NCBI GenBank assembly: GCA_947177325.1
Contig: CAMWUH010000162.1
Span: 1 to 5,308, forward strand
DNA from: an uncultured Bacteroidales bacterium
GTDB lineage: Bacteria; Bacteroidota; Bacteroidia; Bacteroidales; Muribaculaceae
Reading direction: 5' to 3'
DNA length: 5,308 nucleotides
Within the stretch, counting starts at the first letter, position 1, and every line of letters begins with the position of its first letter. A program made the translations under genes and the position numbers. Of the stretch, positions 1 through 5,308 are shown piece by piece. The notes under the pieces were generated by a model. The model ran no database searches. It had not been told where the DNA came from and was given only the letters and a program-made list of their open reading frames with translations.

Positions 1-17
1 TGTTTTGGTAGCAGGGG

Positions 18-49
18 GTTGGGAAATCGGCAAAAAAGTGTTATCTTTG
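18..49 (+). promoter_or_regulatory. Candidate carAB promoter (Bacteroidota type)
   Basis: TATCTTTG at 42-49 matches the Bacteroidota -7 consensus TAnnTTTG exactly. GTTG at 18-21 can serve as the -33 element (consensus TTTG or TTG) with a 20-bp spacer, inside the usual 19-21 bp. Transcription would start near 53-56, leaving a leader of about 100 nt before carA. This promoter would drive both car genes, since nothing separates them. The match is by eye; no start site is measured. Confidence 0.6.
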
Positions 50-63
50 CATGGTTTTCACGA

Positions 64-77
64 TGACATCGATGTTA
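64..77. promoter_or_regulatory. Palindrome in the carA leader, possible operator
   Basis: ACATCGATGT at 66-75 is a perfect 10-bp palindrome. It extends to TGACATCGATGTTA (64-77) with one G-T mismatch in the outer arms. It lies roughly 10-20 bp downstream of the predicted start site, a position where a bound dimeric repressor could block elongation. It has no loop, so it suits a DNA operator better than an RNA hairpin. A 10-bp palindrome can arise by chance, and I recognise no known regulator's motif here. Confidence 0.2.
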
Positions 78-158
78 ACCGATTCATGCTTTCCACCCCA
101 TCGCCGGGAATGAAAAGCACTAATAGTCAACATGTGAATTAAATAGAGTCATCAGTCT

Positions 159-1229
159 ATGCGCGAAACAAAAAAAGCACGTCTGATTCTTGAAGATGGT
201 ACAGTCTTTGAAGGTAAATCATTCGGATATGAAGCCGCCACGTCAGGCGAGGTAGTGTTTAACACGGCAATGACAGGTTATCCTGAAAGTTTGACCGACC
301 CCTCTTATGAAGGACAAATCTTAGTAACCACTTATCCTATTTTAGGTAATTATGGCGTGCCGCCTCGCAGAGAAAAGGATGATGTTAGCGAATTTTACGA
401 AAGCGACCATATCCATGCCCGGGCCATTGTAGCGCAAGACTATTCATGGGAACATAGCCACTGGCAAGCTGACCGCTCGCTATCGCAATGGCTCATCGAG
501 GAAAAAATCCCCGCAATTTACGGCATCGACACCCGAGCTTTGACCAAGCACCTTCGTGAAAAAGGAAGTATGCTTGGCAAAATTGTAGTTGACGGATGTG
601 ACGATGTCGATTTTTATGACCCCAACAAAGAAAATCTTGTAGCCAAAGTGAGCTGCAAAGAGGTTGAATTTCATGGCGATGGAGATAAAACCGTGGTGCT
701 CGTTGATTGCGGCACAAAGCATAATATTATTCGCTGCTTGACTCGCCGTGGAGTGAAAGTAGTCAGAGTGCCTTGGGATTACGATTTCACCACAATCCCC
801 TATGATGGTCTGTTTATCTCCAATGGCCCCGGTAATCCCGAAATGGCTCAAAAAACTGCCGATAATATTCGCCGCGCATTTGAAATCGGTAAACCCATTT
901 GCGGCATCTGCATGGGCAATCAACTCCTGGCTAAAGCTGCAGGTGCATCAACCTACAAACTAAAATATGGCCACCGTAGTCACAATCAACCGGTGCGCCG
1001 GGTTGGCACTGACACTTGCTTCGTAACATCGCAAAACCACGGCTTCGCTGTTGACTCGTCTACCTTGCCGGCTGATTGGGAACCGTTATTTGTAAACATG
1101 AACGATGGCACCAATGAGGGTATTCGCCACAAATCAAAACCGTTCTTTTCAGCGCAGTTCCATCCCGAGGCTTCATCCGGGCCGAAGGATACTGAATTCC
1201 TGTTCGACGAATTTATTTCGATGCTTTAA
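159..1229 (+). CDS. carA: Carbamoyl-phosphate synthetase small subunit (glutaminase)
   Basis: This cytoplasmic subunit hydrolyses glutamine and passes the ammonia through a tunnel to CarB, feeding pyrimidine and arginine synthesis. It has 356 residues, slightly shorter than E. coli CarA (382). The N-terminal CPSase small-chain domain spans about 6-137, with its signature near 34-66. A class I glutamine amidotransferase domain spans about 178-354: oxyanion-region GPGNP at 223-227, nucleophile Cys251 in GICMGNQ, His335 and Glu337 in QFHPEA, and a conserved QNHG at 292-295. The ATG at 159 is the only ATG after the in-frame stop at 144-146, and the family N-terminus starts a few residues later, which fixes the start. 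No strong Shine-Dalgarno is present, as usual in Bacteroidota. Asn254 and Arg323 stand where E. coli has His272 and His341. The GATase half reads closer to animal CAD than to E. coli (from memory). carB follows after 37 bp. Confidence 0.97.
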   Translation: MRETKKARLILEDGTVFEGKSFGYEAATSGEVVFNTAMTGYPESLTDPSYEGQILVTTYPILGNYGVPPRREKDDVSEFYESDHIHARAIVAQDYSWEHSHWQADRSLSQWLIEEKIPAIYGIDTRALTKHLREKGSMLGKIVVDGCDDVDFYDPNKENLVAKVSCKEVEFHGDGDKTVVLVDCGTKHNIIRCLTRRGVKVVRVPWDYDFTTIPYDGLFISNGPGNPEMAQKTADNIRRAFEIGKPICGICMGNQLLAKAAGASTYKLKYGHRSHNQPVRRVGTDTCFVTSQNHGFAVDSSTLPADWEPLFVNMNDGTNEGIRHKSKPFFSAQFHPEASSGPKDTEFLFDEFISML

Positions 1230-1266
1230 GTAATAGCAACCTCACCATTTAAGAAAGATTCAAGCA

Positions 1267-4200
1267 ATGAGTAACAATAAAATAAAGAAAGTATTGCTTC
1301 TCGGTTCAGGAGCATTGAAAATCGGCGAAGCCGGCGAGTTTGACTATTCAGGGTCGCAGGCGTTGAAAGCAATGAAGGAAGAGGGAATCACTACGGTGCT
1401 GATTAATCCCAATATCGCAACCGTGCAAACCTCCGACGGTTTTGCTGACCATATTTATTTCCTCCCGGTTACCCCTTACTTTGTTGAACGTGTTATTGAA
1501 AAAGAACGCCCTGATGGCATTCTCTTAGCCTTTGGCGGTCAAACTGCTTTGAACTGTGGCGTGGCTCTTTATGAATCGGGAGTGCTTGAAAAATATGGCG
1601 TTGAGGTACTCGGCACCCCGGTTCGCGCTATCATGGACACTGAAGATCGCGAACTATTCGTTCACAAACTTGACGAAATTGACGTTAAAACCATCAAGAG
1701 CGAAGCGGTTTCTTCAGTTAACGATGCTTTAGCAGCAGCAGAATCGTTGGGCTATCCCGTAATTGTGCGCGCAGCTTATGCTCTCGGCGGCCTCGGATCC
1801 GGTTTTTGTGACAACGCTCAAGAGTTGGTGGCTTTGACCGAAAAAGCACTTTCATTTTCGCCTCAAGTGTTGGTTGAAAAATCACTTAAAGGATGGAAAG
1901 AGGTTGAATATGAAGTGGTGCGCGACCGCTTTGACAACTGCATAACCGTTTGTAACATGGAAAACTTTGACCCGCTTGGTATTCACACCGGTGAGTCAAT
2001 CGTTGTAGCTCCATCTCAAACGCTTTCTAACGAAGACTACCACTATCTGCGCAAACTCGCCATTAAAATTATTCGCCATATAGGCATTGTTGGGGAGTGC
2101 AACGTGCAATATGCCTTCGATCCGCAGTCAATGGATTATCGCGTAATTGAAGTTAATGCTCGATTGAGCCGTTCATCGGCTCTCGCATCTAAAGCTACCG
2201 GTTATCCGCTGGCTTTTGTCGCTGCCAAGTTGGGTCTCGGCTACGGGTTGTTTGACCTCAAAAACTCTGTAACAAAAGAAACTTCGGCGTTTTTTGAGCC
2301 GGCCCTCGACTATTGTGTAGTAAAAATCCCTCGTTGGGACCTCGGAAAATTCCATGGCGTAAGAAGAGAGATTGGCTCGTCGATGAAATCTGTTGGCGAG
2401 GTAATGGCAATTGGTCGCACCTTTGAAGAGGCCATTCAAAAAGGTCTTCGCATGATAGGGCAGGGGATGCACGGCTTCGTGGGTAACCGCGATCTGAAAA
2501 TTGCGGATATTGACCGCGCCCTCAAAGAACCAACCGACAAGCGTATATTCGTCATTTCGCGTGCTATGTCCGAAGGATATTCGGTTGACCGTATTCACGA
2601 CCTCACGAAAATTGATAAGTGGTTTCTCTATAAACTCCAGAATCTTATTAATTCTGACCGCGAATTGCGTCAATATCAAGGTCTTGAAAAATTGCCTGAT
2701 GCTCTGCTGCGTCAAGCTAAAGAGCAAGGTTTCAGCGATTTCCAAATCGGTCGTGCGCTTTTTGATGCAGCCCCCGATATTACTGCCGATGCAGCCGGTA
2801 TGGCTGTGCGTGCTCATCGCATCTCACATGGTATCACACCGGTAGTGAAACAAATTGATACTCTTGCGGCAGAATACCCGGCTCAAACCAACTATCTTTA
2901 CTTGACATATAACGGCACCGAGAACGATGTAAATTATCTGCACGACCATCGCTCTATCGTTGTGCTCGGCTCAGGAGCCTATCGCATCGGTAGTTCGGTC
3001 GAGTTTGATTGGTGCTCGGTAAATGCACTGATGACTGTCAAGAAAGAGGGATGGCGCTCGGTAATGATTAATTACAATCCTGAAACCGTGTCGACCGACT
3101 ACGACATGTGCGACCGCCTCTATTTCGATGAACTCACATTTGAGCGTGTGATGGATATCCTCGAATTGGAGCAACCTCATGGCACAATTCTTTCAGTAGG
3201 TGGCCAAATACCCAATAACCTTGCTACTCGCCTCGATGCTCAGGGTGTTAATATTCTTGGTACAACCGCCAAAAGCATTGATAATGCAGAAGACCGTCAC
3301 AAATTCTCTGCGATGCTCGATCGTCTTGGTATCGACCAACCTCGTTGGCGCGAGTTGACCAGCTTCGAGTCAATCAACGAATTTATCGATGAGGTTGGCT
3401 TCCCTGTGCTCGTTCGCCCCAGCTATGTGCTCTCGGGGGCTGCAATGAATGTTTGCTCCAACGCTGAAGAACTCGAACGCTTCTTGAAGCTGGCCGCAAA
3501 TGTTTCAAAAGATCACCCGGTAGTGGTTACCGAGTTCATTCAGCATGCCAAAGAAATCGAGATGGATGCTGTCGCTGCCAATGGTGAAATCAAAGCCTAC
3601 GCAATCTCCGAACATATAGAATTTGCGGGCGTTCACTCCGGTGATGCAACTATCCAGTTCCCGCCGCAAAAGCTCTACGTTGAAACAATGCGCCGAATTA
3701 AAAAAATCTCGGCTACAATAGCTAAAGCGCTTAATATAACCGGACCGTTCAACATTCAATATCTCGCCAAAAACAACGATATCAAGGTTATTGAATGTAA
3801 CCTCCGAGCATCGCGCAGCTTCCCATTCGTTTCAAAGGTGTTGAAAATCAATTTTATCGACCTTGCCACCAAAGCTATGCTTGGTCTTGAAGTAGAGAAA
3901 CCGGCCAAAAACGCATTCGATTTGGATTATGTAGGTATCAAAGCCTCACAATTCTCATTCTCTCGCCTTCAGGGAGCCGACCCGGTGCTCGGTGTTGATA
4001 TGGCTTCAACCGGTGAAGTTGGTTGTATAGGCGTTGACACTAATGAAGCTATCCTCAAATCAATGCTTTCAGTTGGCTATCGTGTGCCTAAAAAAGGAAT
4101 TTTGCTCTCGACCGGTTCTGCTCGCCAGAAAGCTGATATGCTCGATGCTGCTCATATCCTTCATAATCAAGGCTATGTAATCTACGCAACCGGAGGTACT

Positions 4201-4494
4201 CACCGTTTCTTGGCCGATAACGGTATCCCGGCCATTGAGGCATATTGGCCATCACAAACCGATAAGCAACCCCAGGCGCTTGATCTGCTCCATTCCAAAG
4301 AGATTGACTTGGTCCTTAACATTCCCAAAAATCTTTCATCAACTGAGCTTTCCAACGGCTACAAAATACGCCGCGCAGCAATCGACCTGAACATACCCTT
4401 GCTGACAAATGCTCGTTTGGCCTCGGCCTTTATCCGCGCCTTCGCCACTCTCCCCATCGATCAAATCGAAATCAAACCTTGGGACGAATATTGA
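1267..4494 (+). CDS. carB: Carbamoyl-phosphate synthetase large subunit
   Basis: This subunit makes carbamoyl phosphate from bicarbonate, CarA-supplied ammonia and two ATP. It has 1075 residues against 1073 in E. coli, so it is complete. Domains: carboxyphosphate ATP-grasp half about 1-400; oligomerisation domain about 400-555; carbamoyl-phosphate ATP-grasp half about 560-935; MGS-like effector domain about 940-1075. The two halves each open with a matching phosphate-binding stretch (LLGSGALKIG at 11-20; VLGSGAYRIG at 566-575). Likely metal ligands are Gln281, Glu295 and Asn297 in the first half and Gln831, Glu843 and Asn845 in the second. Many segments read like animal CAD/CPS1 rather than E. 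coli CarB, for example IVGECNVQYA (274-283) and FDWCSVNA (580-587). The effector domain has Thr975, Thr978, Trp994 and Asn1018, which line up with the acetylglutamate site of human CPS1. The start follows a weak A/G-rich stretch (1251-1257). It is cotranscribed with carA. Confidence 0.98.
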   Translation: MSNNKIKKVLLLGSGALKIGEAGEFDYSGSQALKAMKEEGITTVLINPNIATVQTSDGFADHIYFLPVTPYFVERVIEKERPDGILLAFGGQTALNCGVALYESGVLEKYGVEVLGTPVRAIMDTEDRELFVHKLDEIDVKTIKSEAVSSVNDALAAAESLGYPVIVRAAYALGGLGSGFCDNAQELVALTEKALSFSPQVLVEKSLKGWKEVEYEVVRDRFDNCITVCNMENFDPLGIHTGESIVVAPSQTLSNEDYHYLRKLAIKIIRHIGIVGECNVQYAFDPQSMDYRVIEVNARLSRSSALASKATGYPLAFVAAKLGLGYGLFDLKNSVTKETSAFFEPALDYCVVKIPRWDLGKFHGVRREIGSSMKSVGEVMAIGRTFEEAIQKGLRMIGQGMHGFVGNRDLKIADIDRALKEPTDKRIFVISRAMSEGYSVDRIHDLTKIDKWFLYKLQNLINSDRELRQYQGLEKLPDALLRQAKEQGFSDFQIGRALFDAAPDITADAAGMAVRAHRISHGITPVVKQIDTLAAEYPAQTNYLYLTYNGTENDVNYLHDHRSIVVLGSGAYRIGSSVEFDWCSVNALMTVKKEGWRSVMINYNPETVSTDYDMCDRLYFDELTFERVMDILELEQPHGTILSVGGQIPNNLATRLDAQGVNILGTTAKSIDNAEDRHKFSAMLDRLGIDQPRWRELTSFESINEFIDEVGFPVLVRPSYVLSGAAMNVCSNAEELERFLKLAANVSKDHPVVVTEFIQHAKEIEMDAVAANGEIKAYAISEHIEFAGVHSGDATIQFPPQKLYVETMRRIKKISATIAKALNITGPFNIQYLAKNNDIKVIECNLRASRSFPFVSKVLKINFIDLATKAMLGLEVEKPAKNAFDLDYVGIKASQFSFSRLQGADPVLGVDMASTGEVGCIGVDTNEAILKSMLSVGYRVPKKGILLSTGSARQKADMLDAAHILHNQGYVIYATGGTHRFLADNGIPAIEAYWPSQTDKQPQALDLLHSKEIDLVLNIPKNLSSTELSNGYKIRRAAIDLNIPLLTNARLASAFIRAFATLPIDQIEIKPWDEY

Positions 4495-4527
4495 TACATA
4501 TTTATAAATAACTTTTTGTCAATAGTT

Positions 4528-4565
4528 AAAAGCTTGGGAAATATCGCTTGTTTCCCAAGCTTTTT
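4528..4565 (+). terminator. Intrinsic terminator of carAB
   Basis: A perfect stem of about 14 bp pairs 4528-4541 (AAAAGCTTGGGAAA) with 4551-4564 (TTTCCCAAGCTTTT) around a 9-nt loop at 4542-4550. The T run at 4561-4565 gives the U tail. It lies 33 bp past the carB stop. The A run on the 5' side means it could also terminate transcription from the other strand. A promoter element for the next gene starts 3 bp after it. Confidence 0.9.
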
Positions 4566-4575
4566 ACTATATTTG
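4548..4575 (+). promoter_or_regulatory. Candidate promoter of the small secreted-protein gene
   Basis: TATATTTG at 4568-4575 matches the Bacteroidota -7 consensus TAnnTTTG exactly. TTG at 4548-4550, at the end of the carB terminator loop, is the best -33 candidate, but its 17-bp spacer is shorter than the usual 19-21 bp. Start of transcription would be near 4580-4584, giving a leader of only about 15-20 nt before the ATG at 4600. The position straight after a terminator and before a gene supports it. Confidence 0.5.
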
Positions 4576-4599
4576 GGAAAACGAATTTATATGTAGCTA

Positions 4600-5010
4600 A
4601 TGCGTGTCTCAGTTAAACTTATTTTGATTTTTGTTGCCGTTTTCCAAACAGTAGGAGCAAACGTAGTATCTGATTCGTTGATAATGGAATTGATTAAAAA
4701 TTGGTTTGGCGAAACTTGTACTCAGCCATTCGGATTCTCCTGTTCTACCTCACTTGCGACCATATCTGACACAAACTCAGAATACAACTTTTTTGAAGTA
4801 TATGATAACCTCGATCGCAATGTGAGAATTACTTCCACTCATCCATTAAAAGGTGCTGCTATCTACTCAATCAGCGGTATCTGTGCTATCCATGCTGATT
4901 TATCGGGAAGTTCCCATGAGGTAAGTGTTGCCGGGCTTTTACCGGGCATCTACTTTATCCATGTTTATGGAGAGACCGGAGAGTATAATTCAAAAGTAGT
5001 TATAAGATAA
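4600..5010 (+). CDS. Small secreted protein with T9SS type A-like sorting domain
   Basis: The product is 136 residues. Residues 1-20 look like a Sec signal peptide (Arg2 and Lys6, a hydrophobic run at 7-18, probable cleavage after VGA at 18-20). Residues 21-65 are a linker I do not recognise, with Cys40 and Cys48. Residues about 66-136 resemble the T9SS type A C-terminal sorting domain: VRI at 75-77, AIYSISG at 87-93, a glycine-turn strand LLPGIYFIHV at 113-122, and the terminal KVVIR. In this family the domain directs a protein through the type IX machinery to the cell surface, where it is cleaved off. The usual PNP motif is replaced by VYDN (67-70), so the domain is divergent. No cargo domain is visible, so this is a stand-alone tail, a very small surface protein, or a remnant of a larger one. 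The ATG follows an in-frame stop at 4594-4596 and is the only start that keeps the signal peptide. It is a single-gene unit between two terminators. The function is unknown. Confidence 0.75.
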   Translation: MRVSVKLILIFVAVFQTVGANVVSDSLIMELIKNWFGETCTQPFGFSCSTSLATISDTNSEYNFFEVYDNLDRNVRITSTHPLKGAAIYSISGICAIHADLSGSSHEVSVAGLLPGIYFIHVYGETGEYNSKVVIR

Positions 5011-5039
5011 GGTTTTAAGTTAGATAAGAGTTTTTTATC

Positions 5040-5076
5040 ACGAGGGTGTCCTTAAATAATGGGATGCCCTCGTTTT
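5040..5076 (+). terminator. Intrinsic terminator after the small secreted-protein gene
   Basis: CGAGGGTGTCC (5041-5051) pairs with GGATGCCCTCG (5062-5072) in an 11-bp stem with two G-U pairs; A5040-T5073 can extend it. The loop is about 10 nt and AT-rich. A short T run (5073-5076) follows. It begins about 30 bp after the stop codon at 5008-5010, so it closes a monocistronic unit. Confidence 0.85.
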
Positions 5077-5093
5077 ATATAGTGTATCGAAGA

Positions 5094-5101
5094 TATGTTT
5101 G
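5094..5101 (+). promoter_or_regulatory. Candidate -7 element ahead of the repeat array
   Basis: TATGTTTG matches the TAnnTTTG consensus exactly and sits about 18 bp past the second terminator. At the expected -33 distance (around 5070-5075) I see only TCG or TTT, not a good TTG. If active, transcription would begin near 5106 and run through the repeat array towards whatever lies beyond the window. The sequence between here and 5132 holds nothing else I recognise. Confidence 0.25.
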
Positions 5102-5133
5102 TGTTGTTGAATAGAGTTGATCGTTGTAGAGAC

Positions 5134-5308
5134 GGAGGTGTTACAAAATGAGGGGGATGGTGTTACATGGAAGAGGATGATGTTACAGAAAAGGGTATGA
5201 GATTACTGAAATTGGAGTGCAAAGTTACTAATATGAGGGGTAATATTACGAGAAAAATGAGTGGATGTTACAGAAAAACGGGAGGTTGTTACAAGAAAAA
5301 GCGGGGGT
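5134..5308. repeat. Degenerate 21-bp tandem repeat array with TTAC core
   Basis: Eight TTAC cores begin at 5141, 5163, 5183, 5203, 5225, 5246, 5268 and 5289. Spacings are 22, 20, 20, 22, 21, 22 and 21 bp. The rough unit is GGATGTTACAGAAAAAGRGG; units 3, 7 and 8 fit best, while units 4-6 are more diverged. On the other strand the unit reads as TTTTTC-TGTAACATCC. From 5141 to 5308 I count 54 G and 11 C on the + strand, and 8 of the 11 C are the C of TTAC. The 20- and 22-bp steps break any reading frame, which argues against the spacing being kept by a protein repeat. There are no unique spacers, so it is not CRISPR. It reaches the last base, so the array is probably longer. The function is unknown; a phased protein-binding array or a decayed minisatellite are both possible. 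Confidence 0.8.

Noticed and set aside
1..50. Possible 3' end of an upstream gene; one + frame is open from base 1 to a stop at 64-66
   Set aside because: The frame is too short to recognise, and it runs through the predicted promoter, so intergenic sequence is more likely.
51..113. A 20-codon leader reading frame upstream of carA, containing an Arg-Arg near its end
   Set aside because: Its ATG lies at or before the predicted transcription start, no ribosome site is seen, and no terminator or alternative hairpin follows that would make it an attenuator.
480..923. 147-codon reading frame on the - strand inside carA
   Set aside because: It lies entirely within the conserved carA coding region and its translation shows no recognisable motif; it is a shadow of the real frame.
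1230..1266. Possible promoter or terminator between carA and carB
   Set aside because: The 37-bp gap has no hairpin and no TAnnTTTG element; a plain operon junction explains it.
2173..2817. 214-codon reading frame on the - strand inside carB
   Set aside because: It is long but fully antisense to intact carB, has no promoter or ribosome site of its own that I can see, and no family resemblance.
2501..2845. 114-codon + strand reading frame overlapping carB
   Set aside because: It is out of frame within a conserved part of carB, and its composition looks like a frame shadow.
5220..5227. TAACTTTG on the - strand, matching the Bacteroidota -7 consensus
   Set aside because: No TTG lies at the expected -33 distance on that strand, and the match arises where a repeat core meets a diverged unit.
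5134..5308. CRISPR array
   Set aside because: Units of about 21 bp follow each other directly with no unique spacers, and the repeats are too degenerate.

Overview
The window comes from a member of the Bacteroidota, most likely a gut-type Bacteroidales; I cannot fix the family. Three things point there. All three intergenic regions carry the TAnnTTTG form of the Bacteroidota -7 promoter element. The starts lack strong Shine-Dalgarno sequences. The small third gene ends in what reads as a type IX secretion (T9SS) type A sorting domain, a system confined to this phylum.

Positions 1-158 hold a promoter and a roughly 100-nt leader with a short palindrome. Positions 159-4494 hold carA and carB, the two subunits of glutamine-dependent carbamoyl-phosphate synthetase, 37 bp apart on the same strand with no terminator between them. 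CarA releases ammonia from glutamine; CarB uses bicarbonate, ammonia and two ATP to make carbamoyl phosphate for pyrimidine and arginine synthesis. Both subunits are full length with the key residues in place. Compared from memory, both read closer to the animal CAD/CPS1 enzymes than to E. coli CarAB. The CarB regulatory domain in particular resembles the N-acetylglutamate-binding domain of human CPS1.

A strong hairpin terminator (about 4528-4565) closes the operon. A good -7 element begins 3 bp beyond it and drives a small gene (4600-5010) for a 136-residue protein made of a signal peptide, a short linker and the sorting-like domain, with no obvious cargo domain. A second terminator follows at about 5040-5076.

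The last ~175 bases contain no convincing gene. They hold the most unusual element of the window: at least eight degenerate repeats built around TTAC, spaced 20-22 bp and never more than 1 bp off an ideal 21-bp (two helical turn) register. The + strand there is almost free of C outside the TTAC cores. The array runs off the window end, so its full length and what lies beyond are unknown. carAB itself is ordinary housekeeping; the array and the CarB effector domain deserve the second look.
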